A stretch of 39,078 bases of DNA from Paenibacillus alvei. Its GTDB lineage: Bacteria; Bacillota; Bacilli; Paenibacillales; NBRC-103111. Below the pieces are notes generated by a model, which was not told the origin of the DNA, searched no databases, and saw only the letters and a program-made list of their open reading frames with translations. The translations under genes were made by a program, and so were the position numbers. Location of the stretch: contig CAMCVV010000021.1 of assembly GCA_945881905.1 (NCBI GenBank), positions 1-39,078 of the forward strand, written 5' to 3'. Position 1 is the first letter of the stretch. The number at the start of each line of letters is the position of its first letter. Of this stretch, positions 31,348 to 39,078 are shown piece after piece.

Positions 31348-31387
31348 CTTTCATTCAGATTCCGCTAGCGGAAGTATAGGATGAAAG
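31348..31387. repeat. Interrupted palindrome between scpB and DUF2953
   Basis: A perfect 14-bp palindrome TTCCGCTAGCGGAA (31360-31373) sits between outer arms CTTTCAT (31348-31354) and ATGAAAG (31381-31387). No T tract follows. It could be an operator, a cruciform or a weak terminator. Confidence 0.6.
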
Positions 31388-31400
31388 GCGAGGATGATCT

Positions 31401-32033
31401 TTGTTTTGGTTGGGAATTGCACTATGCCTGCTCATCATCATGGCATTGCTCATGATCAGTTATATCGAATGTGACATAAGGATTTCGACAATCGAACAGC
31501 AGAAGCACATGAAAGCTAGTTTCACTGCATTGTATGGTCTGTTGCGATATCAGGCCGATATACCTGGTGTGATTATAGGGGACGTGAATGCCCTATCCGA
31601 TGTATATGGACGACGCTTATTCTCTTCGATCCAACATAGTAAGTTGCTTCTTGACGCTACAGACGATCTATGGCAGTGGCTGAAAAGGTTTTTCAAACAT
31701 GTTGAATGCACATCATTCACATGGAAGACCGAAGTAGGTGCGATCGAAGCTTCACATACGGCGATGATTTCTGGAATCGTTTGGACCATTCAGTCATGCT
31801 TCACACAATGGTTTGTGCGATGCGTGAAACATGTGCATCGAATGCAATTGAAAGTGACACCGAACTATCATCATCCTCTGTTTTCCATTGAAATACACAT
31901 CGCTACGCGGATTCGTGTGATCGCTATGATGTGGTCTTTATGCTATCTCTGTTATTTGATAATGCGAAGTAAACATGGCGTCAAGACATGGGTTCACGTC
32001 TTCACGAAACCCAAAGTCAAAGCTTCGATATAA
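31401..32033 (+). CDS. DUF2953 family membrane protein (YtfI-like)
   Basis: A 210-aa protein with an N-terminal membrane helix (FWLGIALCLLIIMALLMIS), a mostly hydrophilic middle and a hydrophobic C-terminal segment (VIAMMWSLCYLCYLIM). The central pattern with FTWKTEVGAIEASHTAM and the late LKVTPNYHHPLFSIE matches DUF2953. B. subtilis YtfI lies next to ytfJ, and here ytfJ is also near. The function is unknown, with an association with spore formation by context. The TTG at 31401 follows GCGAGGATGATC. A small zinc-ribbon gene separates it from ytfJ. Confidence 0.75.
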   Translation: MFWLGIALCLLIIMALLMISYIECDIRISTIEQQKHMKASFTALYGLLRYQADIPGVIIGDVNALSDVYGRRLFSSIQHSKLLLDATDDLWQWLKRFFKHVECTSFTWKTEVGAIEASHTAMISGIVWTIQSCFTQWFVRCVKHVHRMQLKVTPNYHHPLFSIEIHIATRIRVIAMMWSLCYLCYLIMRSKHGVKTWVHVFTKPKVKASI

Positions 32034-32081
32034 GGCTAACGATAGGTTGTAAACGACCATTCACCTTGAACGATAAATTAA

Positions 32082-32110
32082 TCGGCAATATTCTCATATT
32101 ATGGTATAAT
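32082..32110 (+). promoter_or_regulatory. Extended -10 promoter for the YgiT-type gene
   Basis: TGGTATAAT (32102-32110) is a perfect extended -10. TCGGCA (32082-32087), 17 nt before the TATAAT, is a poor -35, as extended -10 promoters tolerate. Confidence 0.5.
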
Positions 32111-32155
32111 GTGGTATATATGCATTTCAAAGTGAAGAAAGGGTTGTGAGCAAAT

Positions 32156-32413
32156 TTGCATAAATTAGAATTCAAAGAATGTACATGCGGCGGTGTAGCG
32201 AAGAAAATCATTCAATCTTTACCCAAAAAGTTGCATGAATTCCGATTTACTGTACATCGAGTTCCTTTTTACAAATGTCCCAAATGCCATGAAATCACAT
32301 TCGATGAAGAAGTCGACATTTCAAAAGTAAGTGAATGGGCATACATTCATCGCATCAAAGACTTAATTTGGAATCCCATGTTAGTGGACGTGTTGAATAA
32401 CCCTCATAAATAA
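32156..32413 (+). CDS. YgiT-type zinc-ribbon protein
   Basis: An 85-aa protein. Cys9 and Cys11 (CTCGG) with Cys41 and Cys44 (YKCPKCHEITFDEEV) form a treble-clef or zinc-ribbon motif like the N-terminal domain of MqsA/YgiT antitoxins. There is no helix-turn-helix domain after it, and the C-terminus is a helix with HRIKDLIWNPMLVDVL. No MqsR-like toxin or other partner is adjacent, so an antitoxin role is not supported here. The start is TTG at 32156, about 12 nt after GAAAGGG; this is the weakest point. An extended -10 promoter precedes it. Confidence 0.7.
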   Translation: MHKLEFKECTCGGVAKKIIQSLPKKLHEFRFTVHRVPFYKCPKCHEITFDEEVDISKVSEWAYIHRIKDLIWNPMLVDVLNNPHK

Positions 32414-32893
32414 AATCTTTACATAGTAGGGCAGCTTGGCAATGGATCTCATACTAACAGCATAGTACTCTGGCTCTATATCTTTCTATAGAGCTATTTC
32501 TTGTTGTGCCTGTGAGTCGAATAGAGGCAAATGAATCGTGTTTTCGAAAGTGTTACCAGCGTGTAATACGAATAAGAGGTTTAAGGAGAAGGATAGGCAT
32601 GAAGTTGAGCGCCTTCAACAAGTTTCCCTCATGCCCTTAAGTTCTATGGCTCTGGTGCGAACACATCGCCTGATCCTCGATTATGTGTTGTCGCTCATGT
32701 CATTTCAGGGGGATACATCTTATCGCGGGAAGATCCAGTCACACAGTGATGTCCGTCTGTTGTAATAATGGGTTAAAGCGCTTGTAGGAATCTGCATCTT
32801 CCTCGCATAGACCACTCAAACTTCGGACATGATATTACATGAATCATCACATCATGTAACAGTACTTTGAATAAGTGGGAGGATAAAGTCACT
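32414..32893. other. Region of 480 nt with no convincing gene
   Basis: It holds a probable terminator at 32473-32503, a cre-like sequence with core AAGCGCTT at 32776-32783, and two overlapping inverted repeats close to ytfJ: TTACATG (32835-32841) with CATGTAA (32853-32859), and ACATGAT (32827-32833) with ATCATGT (32851-32857). A 75-codon open frame (32538-32765) has no ribosome site. A 13-codon frame at 32599 has a good site but is too short to judge. Confidence 0.6.
32473..32503 (+). terminator. Probable terminator after the YgiT-type gene
   Basis: GCTCTATA (32473-32480) and TATAGAGC (32487-32494) form a perfect 8-bp stem, followed by a T-rich but broken run TATTTCTTG. Confidence 0.55.
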
Positions 32894-33355
32894 ATGCAGC
32901 ATCCGATTGAAGGACTCATGAAAGTAGCGATGGAGAATATCAAAGACATGGTCGATGTGAACACCATTGTAGGCGACGCTGTAGAGACACCTGATGGTAC
33001 AGTGATCATGCCGATATCAAAAGTTGGATTTGGTTTTATGGCAGGGGGGAGTGAATTTTTCGGTCAAGCTTCTGCTGAGACCTATACAGGTGTTGCTGCA
33101 CAAGCAGATGCATCACAATCCAGAGCTTCTCTTCCTTTTGGTGGAGGGAGTGGTGGCGGTGTATCGATTACACCGATTGCTTTCTTAGTCGTAGGACCTC
33201 TAGGTGTAAAAGTAGTACCCTTGGACAATCAAACCCATATCTTCGAACGAATTATTGATTCTACACCACTTGTTGTTGACAAAATTCAACAAATCATGGG
33301 ATCGATGGCGTCTTCACCGTTACCTCAAGCGCCTGATATGAATCAGCAACATTAG
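32894..33355 (+). CDS. ytfJ: GerW family sporulation protein YtfJ
   Basis: Spore protein of the GerW/YtfJ family, linked to germination through a subset of receptors. It is 153 aa. The N-terminal helix HPIEGLMKVAMENIKDMVDV leads to the conserved core VVGDAVETPDG-type block (here IVGDAVETPDG), PISKVGFGFMAGG and the glycine-rich GGGSGGGVSITPIAFLVV. The C-terminal residues are flexible. The ATG at 32894 follows GTGGGAGGATA by about 8 nt; an in-frame TTG at 32867 precedes that site. A strong terminator follows. Confidence 0.92.
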   Translation: MQHPIEGLMKVAMENIKDMVDVNTIVGDAVETPDGTVIMPISKVGFGFMAGGSEFFGQASAETYTGVAAQADASQSRASLPFGGGSGGGVSITPIAFLVVGPLGVKVVPLDNQTHIFERIIDSTPLVVDKIQQIMGSMASSPLPQAPDMNQQH

Positions 33356-33385
33356 ATATGTTGTGTCAGTCTGAATATACATATA

Positions 33386-33425
33386 GCGCCTAGAAACAGA
33401 TCTTCTCTGTTTCTAGGCGCTTTTG
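33386..33425. terminator. Strong terminator after ytfJ
   Basis: GCGCCTAGAAACAGA (33386-33400) and TCTGTTTCTAGGCGC (33406-33420) form a perfect 15-bp stem with a 5-nt loop, then TTTT. Confidence 0.85.
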
Positions 33426-33619
33426 TCATGCGTAATGATGGTTTACCAGGGAAGATAACGAGCATTGTGAAGCGATATAGCCTATTCATACGTGTATAAG
33501 TGTTACAAACGTATCTCTCATATGTGCATTTGCACGTTCAGACATAATTGCCTGGTTAGATCATATTCTTGTACAAGTGCTCAGATCCATGTAACGAATG
33601 AAAGGGGGGACACGTTCTT

Positions 33620-34795
33620 ATGCGAAAGCAATTAGCGATCAAGCCGATTAGACCGCAGATTAGCAAGCGAGTATGCATGTGGACCATATTAACCATGATC
33701 TGTTGCATAGGTGTTCAAGATGTATCTTCACAGCTCTTACTTGCTTCATCTCCTGCTGCTCCACCTGAGATCTTCACCTATGCTGAAGGAGCGGTACTCA
33801 TGGATGTTCAGTCAGGTCGGGTGCTCTATAGTAAATCAGGTGATAAGCCGATGAGAATAGCAAGTTTAACGAAAATCATGACAGCCATTATCGCGATTGA
33901 ACAAGGCAATTTGTCTGACATGGTGGAAGTGAGTCCTGTTTCATATGGCAAAGAAGGGTCTTCTTTATATTTGAAGCTTGGTGAACAAATGAGCTTGCAT
34001 CATATGCTCTATGGCATGATGCTTCGTTCAGGTAATGATGCAGCTACAGCTATTGCTGAACATATCGGTGGAAGTGTAGAAGGATTTGCTTATGTCATGA
34101 ATGAGAAAGCTCAGTTACTAGGTATGGATAACTCTCATTTCATCAACCCTACGGGTCTCGATGATGGTGAAGGGCATTATGCAAGTGCGTATGACTTAGC
34201 GATTTTAACTACACATGCGCTCAAAAATCCTAATTTCCAAGATATCGTGAAAACCAAGCACAAAAAAGCCCCGAATCCGCATGAAACCTGGGACTACCAA
34301 TGGACCAATAAAAATAAAATGTTAGTATTATTTGAAGGTGCCGATGGTGTGAAAACAGGGTATACACAACTTGCCAAGCGATGTTTGGTGTCTTCTGCTA
34401 CTCGAGATGGCCAACAGCTCGTTGTCGTCACACTCAACGATGCAAATGATTGGGCAGATCATACGAAGTTATTTGCACATGGGTTTCTTCATTATCCCCA
34501 AACGACTTTGATAGCTAGTCAACACAAGCTAGCTGATGATTCATGGCAAGCTACTCAAGATTTTTCGTATCCACTAACCAAAGAAGAGCGATCACACATC
34601 ACGCAAGTCGTCGTTCGTCACCCAGCAGATTCCTTAATTCATCGGTTAGGTGAATATGGCTACCTAGAATTGAAGTTGGACGGGCAACTCATGGGCCGTA
34701 TTCCGATTAAGCCTGTCCATCCGCATCCAAAGTCGACGAGACCGACCAATGATTTCATACTCAGGAGAAATGAAGGGGTGAATGAGATATGGTGA
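33620..34795 (+). CDS. dacB: D-alanyl-D-alanine carboxypeptidase DacB (PBP5*)
   Basis: Mother-cell carboxypeptidase that adjusts cortex cross-linking. It is 391 aa. A signal or anchor segment (about 18-42) precedes the penicillin-binding domain. The motifs are Ser82-x-x-Lys85 in IASLTKIMTA, SGN in LRSGNDAATA, and KTG in GVKTGYTQLAKR. A beta-rich C-terminal domain follows. GAAAGGGGGG lies before the ATG. The last codons overlap the spmA start (34789), which reproduces the dacB-spmA-spmB operon of B. subtilis and supports the name over other dac genes. Confidence 0.93.
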   Translation: MRKQLAIKPIRPQISKRVCMWTILTMICCIGVQDVSSQLLLASSPAAPPEIFTYAEGAVLMDVQSGRVLYSKSGDKPMRIASLTKIMTAIIAIEQGNLSDMVEVSPVSYGKEGSSLYLKLGEQMSLHHMLYGMMLRSGNDAATAIAEHIGGSVEGFAYVMNEKAQLLGMDNSHFINPTGLDDGEGHYASAYDLAILTTHALKNPNFQDIVKTKHKKAPNPHETWDYQWTNKNKMLVLFEGADGVKTGYTQLAKRCLVSSATRDGQQLVVVTLNDANDWADHTKLFAHGFLHYPQTTLIASQHKLADDSWQATQDFSYPLTKEERSHITQVVVRHPADSLIHRLGEYGYLELKLDGQLMGRIPIKPVHPHPKSTRPTNDFILRRNEGVNEIW

Positions 34796-35388
34796 ATTAT
34801 ATCTGGCTTTTCTTAATCGTTACGGGGTTTATCATTTCAGCGATTCGCGGAAATATGGATATGGTGACGCAAGCTGCACTAGAAGGTGCTAAGCAAGGAG
34901 TCAACGTATGTTTTGGACTCATAAGTGTATTGGTATTTTGGTTAGGAATAATGCGCATCGCTGAGGATGCGGGCATGTTACAGAAGATAGGTGTATGTTT
35001 ACGTCCACTGATTCAATTCTTATTTCCCAATGTTCCCAAGAACCACCCTGCGATCGGATACATCTTATCGAATATGAGTGCCAACTTACTTGGACTTGGC
35101 AATGCTGCAACGCCCATGGGAATTAAAGCGATGCAAGAATTACAAAAACTCAACCCGAATAAAGATTTAGCTAGTCCTGCGATGTGTACACTTCTAGCGA
35201 TCAACACATCGAGCATCACTTTAATCCCAACTACACTTATCGCTATACGGATGAACTATGGGTCTATGCATCCTGCTGAAATCGTCGGTACAACCCTGAT
35301 CGCGACTGGAATCTCCACCATAGTTGCAGTCATCATCGATCGTTATTATCGCAAATCATATTCGAGCATACCACCGCTGAAAGGCTGA
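34789..35388 (+). CDS. spmA: Spore maturation protein A
   Basis: Nucleoside-recognition (Gate) domain membrane protein needed for spore core dehydration, working with SpmB. It is 199 aa with about four to five membrane segments, including YIWLFLIVTGFIISAIRG at the start. The Gate-domain motif NLLGLGNAATPMGIKAMQEL is clear. Its ATG overlaps the end of dacB, and spmB begins 5 nt after its stop. GAAGGGGTGA in dacB is the ribosome site. Confidence 0.95.
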   Translation: MVNYIWLFLIVTGFIISAIRGNMDMVTQAALEGAKQGVNVCFGLISVLVFWLGIMRIAEDAGMLQKIGVCLRPLIQFLFPNVPKNHPAIGYILSNMSANLLGLGNAATPMGIKAMQELQKLNPNKDLASPAMCTLLAINTSSITLIPTTLIAIRMNYGSMHPAEIVGTTLIATGISTIVAVIIDRYYRKSYSSIPPLKG

Positions 35389-35392
35389 TCCC

Positions 35393-35926
35393 ATGTACGC
35401 ATTAGTGACTGTATTGTCCTCGTGGGCTATTCCTCTGATGATTGTGTTGATTCCACTCTATGCGGCATATCGCAAAATTCCTGTGTATGAATCTTTTGTC
35501 GAAGGGGCAAAAGATGGTTTTCAAACTGCTATTTTGATTATTCCTCATTTAGTAGGAATGATGGTTGCCATCAGTATTTTCCGAGCTTCAGGTGCTCTTG
35601 ATATGCTGAGTATATGGATGCGACCGCTGTTTGAATATGTCGGCATGCCTGCTGAAATATTCCCGCTCGCGATTCTACGCCCTATTACAGGTGCTGGTTC
35701 GTTGGCTTTCACTACAGATTTAATCCAACAATTTGGTCCTGATTCGATGATTGGTCGCATGGCATCGACGATTCAAGGCAGCACAGACACTACGCTCTAT
35801 GTCATTACCGTATATTTCGGTGCAATTGGTATACGCAAAGCCGGTTACGCATTAAAAGTAGGGTTGATTTCTGATATGGTCGGATTTATCGCATCGGTCT
35901 TGATCTGCTATTGGGTCTTCACATAG
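35393..35926 (+). CDS. spmB: Spore maturation protein B
   Basis: Partner of SpmA in spore dehydration and heat resistance. It is 177 aa. The Gate-domain pattern shows YESFVEGAKDGFQTAILIIP, then RPITGAGSLAFTTDLIQQFG, and hydrophobic segments through to the C-terminus. It follows spmA by 5 nt. No terminator was found before rluB. Confidence 0.95.
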   Translation: MYALVTVLSSWAIPLMIVLIPLYAAYRKIPVYESFVEGAKDGFQTAILIIPHLVGMMVAISIFRASGALDMLSIWMRPLFEYVGMPAEIFPLAILRPITGAGSLAFTTDLIQQFGPDSMIGRMASTIQGSTDTTLYVITVYFGAIGIRKAGYALKVGLISDMVGFIASVLICYWVFT

Positions 35927-35986
35927 GCTTGCGCTTGTACATTTCCTGCGAAATGATTATCATGGGAATAGAGGTGAAGAAATTCT

Positions 35987-36733
35987 ATGGAAAGACTTCA
36001 AAAAATATTAGCTGAAGCGGGTATTGCTTCGCGCAGGAAATGCGAAGAAATGATTTCTGCTGGTCGCGTGCAAGTCAATGGGGAAGTTGTCAAAACGTTG
36101 GGAGTTAAAGCAGATGCAGACCATGATGAGATTCAAGTAGATGGTCAGTTGATTAATCAACAGAACAAAATATATATCTTACTGAACAAACCCAAAGGCG
36201 TGATCACAAGTGCTACTGATCCAGAAGGCCGTAAAGTTGTAACTGATTTTTTGCGTGGCATTAAAGAACGAATATATCCCATCGGAAGACTGGATTACGA
36301 TACAGAAGGGCTCCTATTGCTTACAAATGATGGTGAATTCGCTCATTTACTTACGCATCCGAAGCATCATGTTCCTCGCACATATCTGGTTACAGTGAAA
36401 GGTGTCCCTCACGGCAACCTGCTCGAAAAGCTTCGTTCTGGCGTGATGCTCGAAGAAGGACTCACTTCGCCTGCTGAAGTGGAATATGCAGATATTCGTG
36501 AAGAGAAGAATCAGACCACAATCACGATTACGATATACGAAGGCCGGAATCGTCAAGTCCGGCGGATGTTCGAAAGCATCTCGTATCCTGTGGTCAAGTT
36601 GAAGAGAATCCAATTCGGTTCTGTATTCTTACATGGTGTAGCTCGAGGCACATATCGTCACTTAACGAAGAATGAAATTGATGAATTGCGTCAAGATGCT
36701 ATGCATTCACACAAAATTCAAAAAGGCCAATGA
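35987..36733 (+). CDS. rluB: 23S rRNA pseudouridine synthase RluB
   Basis: Modifies 23S rRNA in the RsuA/RluB/E/F family. It is 248 aa. The N-terminal S4 RNA-binding domain (about 1-60) starts ERLQKILAEAGIASRRKCEE. The catalytic Asp103 lies in GRLDYDTEGLLLLTNDGEF. A later motif YEGRNRQVRRMFE is typical. AGAGGTGAAG before the ATG is the ribosome site. A hairpin overlapping its stop ends the gene. An ATGATTATCAT sequence at 35953-35963 in its upstream gap resembles the centre of a Fur box, but weakly. Confidence 0.93.
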   Translation: MERLQKILAEAGIASRRKCEEMISAGRVQVNGEVVKTLGVKADADHDEIQVDGQLINQQNKIYILLNKPKGVITSATDPEGRKVVTDFLRGIKERIYPIGRLDYDTEGLLLLTNDGEFAHLLTHPKHHVPRTYLVTVKGVPHGNLLEKLRSGVMLEEGLTSPAEVEYADIREEKNQTTITITIYEGRNRQVRRMFESISYPVVKLKRIQFGSVFLHGVARGTYRHLTKNEIDELRQDAMHSHKIQKGQ

Positions 36734-36749
36734 GAAGTTGGTTTTTTTT
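36720..36749 (+). terminator. Terminator overlapping the rluB stop
   Basis: AAAAAGGCCAA (36720-36730) pairs with TTGGTTTTTTT (36738-36748), including two G-U pairs, and ends in a T tract. A TATAAT at 36753-36758 just beyond could be the -10 of resA, but no -35 was seen. Confidence 0.7.
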
Positions 36750-36804
36750 CGTTATAATGTAAGTAGCATTCATTTACAAATCTTTCAAAATTGAAGGTGT
36801 TCAA

Positions 36805-37347
36805 ATGAAAGTAAATCGAAGATGGATTCAAATTATTGTGTTCTCTATGATTCTTATGATCGGTACGATTACGATCGTCAATAACATCATCTCATCGAAA
36901 GATAGCAAAGATCTGCAAGTAGGCGAACGACCTCCTGCTTTTTCATTGTTAGGATTAGATGGGAATATGCATGAACTCGCTGCGTATAGCAACAAATTGA
37001 TACTGATCAATTTCTGGGGCACTTTTTGTCCGCCTTGTCGTAATGAAATGCCAGCTTTGCAAAGACAATATGAGAAGTGGAATCCTCAAGGTGTGGAATT
37101 TATAGCGATTAGTGTCGATAAGAATAAAGTGACTGTCGAGAATTTCATTAATGAACTGAACATTAAATTTCCGATATTGCTTGATTTGAAAGAAACAGTC
37201 CGCATGCAATATGGAATTTTATATTACCCCACTACGTTTTTTGTTCTTCCAAACGGTAAAGTAGCACATAAACAAATTGGTGAAATGAACGAAGCGTTTA
37301 TTGATCAAACCATTCAATCCTTGTTATCGGATGAGCTCGATAAATGA
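36805..37347 (+). CDS. resA: Thiol-disulfide oxidoreductase ResA
   Basis: Membrane-anchored, outward-facing thioredoxin-like protein that reduces the haem-binding cysteines of apocytochrome c. It is 180 aa. One N-terminal membrane helix (about 8-28) is followed by a linker and the thioredoxin fold. The active site is Cys75-Pro-Pro-Cys78 in WGTFCPPCRNE; Glu81 corresponds to the conserved active-site Glu of B. subtilis ResA, whose motif is CEPC. The cis-proline region is YYPTTFFV. A GAAGGTG ribosome site precedes the ATG. It leads the resA-resB-resC group. Confidence 0.92.
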   Translation: MKVNRRWIQIIVFSMILMIGTITIVNNIISSKDSKDLQVGERPPAFSLLGLDGNMHELAAYSNKLILINFWGTFCPPCRNEMPALQRQYEKWNPQGVEFIAISVDKNKVTVENFINELNIKFPILLDLKETVRMQYGILYYPTTFFVLPNGKVAHKQIGEMNEAFIDQTIQSLLSDELDK

Positions 37348-37367
37348 GAAAGTGAGGTCATTGAAAA

Positions 37368-39032
37368 ATGTTTGACAACACGAAGTGTGAATGTGGTCAT
37401 CAAAACCCTGTAGGCACAGTCATTTGTGAAGCATGTGGTAAGCCACAAGAAGAAGACACCTCGCAAGAGCTTCTTGAAATGAGATATGAAGGTGTAGCGA
37501 GACGCTCGATGAAACGCAATCCACAGCTACTTGATCAAGTTTGGAATTTCTTTTCTTCTGTCAAAATAGCGGTATATTTAATTGCTATCGTGTTGATTGG
37601 ATCAGCAGTAGGAACCATTCTTCCTCAGGAGAATACTTTTCTCAATATCGATCCATCGACTTACTATAAAGAAACCTACGGGTTACTTGGTCATGTGTAT
37701 CAATTGCTCGGTTTGACGCATACATTTAGCTCTTGGTGGTTTATCACTTTAATGCTGATGATTGCAACTTCTTTAGTGGTATGCAGTATAGATCGCATTG
37801 TGCCTTTGTATAAAGCTTTAAGTAAACAACAACCACGTAAACACATTGAATTCATAAGAAGACAGAAGATTTCTTACATACATCGGTTACCTACTGATGT
37901 TGAACCCCAGGAATGGATCACTCAATTCGGAAAACAGTTACGCAAGCGGAATTACCGTATCGTTCAAGAAGGTGATGCTTTGCTTGCTGAGAAGAATCGG
38001 TTTAGTCGTTGGGGACCCTACATCAATCATATCGGCCTCATCATTTTCATTTGTGCAGTATTGATGCGTAGCATTCCGGGTTGGCATATGGACCAGTACA
38101 TCGGTTTTCTTGAAGGGGAAGTGAAAGCAATCCCTCAAACTCCCTACTATCTCAAAAATGAAAAGTTTACGTTAGAAATATATCAAGAAAACGAAATGTC
38201 TGATGAATTCAAAAAACAAGAGAAAATCATTCCGAAAACATTTGAAACAAAAGCTATTCTGTACGAATGTGTAGACCAATGCGAGGATGCTTCGCGAGAA
38301 CCTATTCTTAAAGAAGTTACGCGTGCAGATATTATCGTTAACAAGCCACTTCACTACGAAGATTTACTTGCCTATCAATTTAATTACAAATACACACCTG
38401 TGCTGATCTCTGTTAAACCACAGCTTCTTAATAAGCAAACCGGTGAATCGTATGGTAGTTTCTTTCTTCCTATGACTAATCCCCAAGATGTGTATGAGAT
38501 TGGTGCGTACACATTAAAATTAAAAGGCTATTTCCCTGACTTTGGTTTGGACGCTTCTGGGAAACCGGTGACGCTATCAAATGAACCTTTAAAACCCGCT
38601 TTTATTTTCCAAATATCAGGTCCGGGATTAGATGAAGGTGGAGAACCGTACTTATATTTCCCGCGCCAAATCGACAAAGAGGTATTTCGACAAGATGACA
38701 TTAACGGAGCCGTAAGTCAAAAAATCGACTTATCGGTAAGTTCCATGGAAGATGTAGCTTTTGCGAGTTACACGTCTTATTTGAATATTCGCATCGATAA
38801 AGCGATACCTTTTATTTGGATAGGAGCAGCGATATCGATGATCGGGTTAATCATGGGGTTCTATTGGCAACATCGAAGGATCTGGTTACGTATCGATGAC
38901 GGCTACCTTACGTTAGGTGCTCATACCAACAAGAATTGGTTAAGTGTTCGTCATGATGTGGTTACAGCACTAAACAAACATGGCATTGCTTTGGATGCAA
39001 AAGATTTGTTAATAAGGGGGAATCATCGTTGA
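37368..39032 (+). CDS. resB: Cytochrome c biogenesis protein ResB
   Basis: Component of the system II haem-ligation complex with ResC. It is 554 aa. The N-terminus carries a small zinc ribbon (CECG and later CEACG, about residues 8-24) not found in all ResB proteins. Membrane segments follow: KIAVYLIAIVLIGSAVGTIL, TLMLMIATSLVVCSIDRI, and INHIGLIIFICAVLMRSIPG, then a large extracytoplasmic domain (about 250-470) and a last helix FIWIGAAISMIGLIMGFYW. The start at 37368 follows AGTGAGG. Its stop TGA overlaps the resC TTG start. Confidence 0.93.
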   Translation: MFDNTKCECGHQNPVGTVICEACGKPQEEDTSQELLEMRYEGVARRSMKRNPQLLDQVWNFFSSVKIAVYLIAIVLIGSAVGTILPQENTFLNIDPSTYYKETYGLLGHVYQLLGLTHTFSSWWFITLMLMIATSLVVCSIDRIVPLYKALSKQQPRKHIEFIRRQKISYIHRLPTDVEPQEWITQFGKQLRKRNYRIVQEGDALLAEKNRFSRWGPYINHIGLIIFICAVLMRSIPGWHMDQYIGFLEGEVKAIPQTPYYLKNEKFTLEIYQENEMSDEFKKQEKIIPKTFETKAILYECVDQCEDASREPILKEVTRADIIVNKPLHYEDLLAYQFNYKYTPVLISVKPQLLNKQTGESYGSFFLPMTNPQDVYEIGAYTLKLKGYFPDFGLDASGKPVTLSNEPLKPAFIFQISGPGLDEGGEPYLYFPRQIDKEVFRQDDINGAVSQKIDLSVSSMEDVAFASYTSYLNIRIDKAIPFIWIGAAISMIGLIMGFYWQHRRIWLRIDDGYLTLGAHTNKNWLSVRHDVVTALNKHGIALDAKDLLIRGNHR

Positions 39033-39078
39033 ATCTTGCTAGCTTTAGCAGTATGAGTTTACTTGTTGCATTTATTGT
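39029..39078 (+). CDS. resC: Cytochrome c biogenesis protein ResC, N-terminal fragment
   Basis: Only 16 codons are in the window: TTG start at 39029, reading MNLASFSSMSLLVAFI, the beginning of a membrane helix. AAGGGGGAA at 39013-39021 is the ribosome site. The call rests mainly on position: it overlaps the resB stop, as in resABC of Bacillales. Confidence 0.7.
   Translation, partial: MNLASFSSMSLLVAFI

Noticed and set aside
32599-32640. 13-codon frame with a good AAGGAG site
   Set aside because: Too short to judge; its sequence (MKLSAFNKFPSCP) resembles no leader peptide that I know and no attenuator follows.
32538-32765. 75-codon frame in the gap before ytfJ
   Set aside because: GTG start without ribosome site, no recognisable pattern and no conserved motif.
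32773-32786. cre-like catabolite response site
   Set aside because: The AAGCGCTT core fits, but three of the 14 consensus positions fail, and it is more than 100 nt from a gene.

Overview
The window is about 39 kb of chromosome from an endospore-forming Bacillota, most likely a Paenibacillaceae-type member of the Bacillales. Base composition is roughly 40 to 43% G+C by eye. The grounds are gene content and order: recN-spoIVB-spo0A, DUF2627 next to the branched-chain dehydrogenase genes, nudF-spoIIM-fur, xerD-deoB-PNP-pdp-dacF-spoIIAA-spoIIAB-sigF, spoVAA-spoVAB-lysA-ppiB, an FMN riboswitch with ribD-ribE-ribBA-ribH, scpA-scpB, DUF2953-ytfJ, dacB-spmA-spmB-rluB and resA-resB-resC. Almost everything is on the + strand. 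There is no phage, insertion sequence, CRISPR array, rRNA or recognisable tRNA. TTG starts are frequent (spo0A, bkdB, spoIIAA, scpB, DUF2953, YgiT-type gene, resC).

Layout. 1-2600: end of recN, the SpoIVB signalling protease and the master regulator Spo0A behind a sigma-H/0A-box style promoter. 2600-3400: two unrecognised small acidic proteins and a DUF2627 membrane protein. 3580-8536: lpdV, then bkdAA-bkdAB-bkdB from its own promoter, a branched-chain 2-oxoacid dehydrogenase probably feeding anteiso/iso fatty acid synthesis. 8560-10700: a 31-codon Prli42 membrane miniprotein gene (minus), a PepT-like peptidase, a small gene resembling mciZ (minus), and nudF. 10800-13000: spoIIM, fur, and a convergent DUF948/YtxH pair sharing one terminator. 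13190-19083: xerD and a nucleoside salvage cluster (deoB, two PNP paralogs, a small CuA protein, pdp). 19200-25170: dacF, the spoIIA operon with sigF, DUF378 (minus), spoVAA-spoVAB, lysA. 25345-29915: ppiB and the FMN-riboswitch-controlled riboflavin operon. 29937-31300: scpAB. 31400-39078: DUF2953, an orphan zinc-ribbon gene, ytfJ, dacB-spmAB, rluB and the cytochrome c maturation genes resA, resB and the start of resC.

How the genes work together. Much of the window is sporulation machinery: initiation (Spo0A), the first compartment sigma factor and its switch (SpoIIAA/SpoIIAB/SigF), engulfment (SpoIIM), mother-cell signalling (SpoIVB), cortex modification (DacF, DacB, SpmA, SpmB), germination and DPA channel parts (SpoVAA, SpoVAB) and YtfJ/GerW. 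Housekeeping metabolism and chromosome segregation genes (XerD, ScpAB) are interleaved, as is usual in this lineage.

I found no wholly new multi-gene system. The items most worth attention are these: a second PNP paralog in which both purine-recognition residues are changed in the direction of 6-aminopurine use; a sharply bounded high-GC island inside ribD together with a 58-bp tandem duplication that supplies its stop codon; a 9-nt in-frame tandem repeat at the unresolved 5' end of spoVAA; the mciZ-like and Prli42 small genes; a stand-alone CuA protein in the nucleoside cluster; and hairpins that occlude the scpA and ribD ribosome binding sites.
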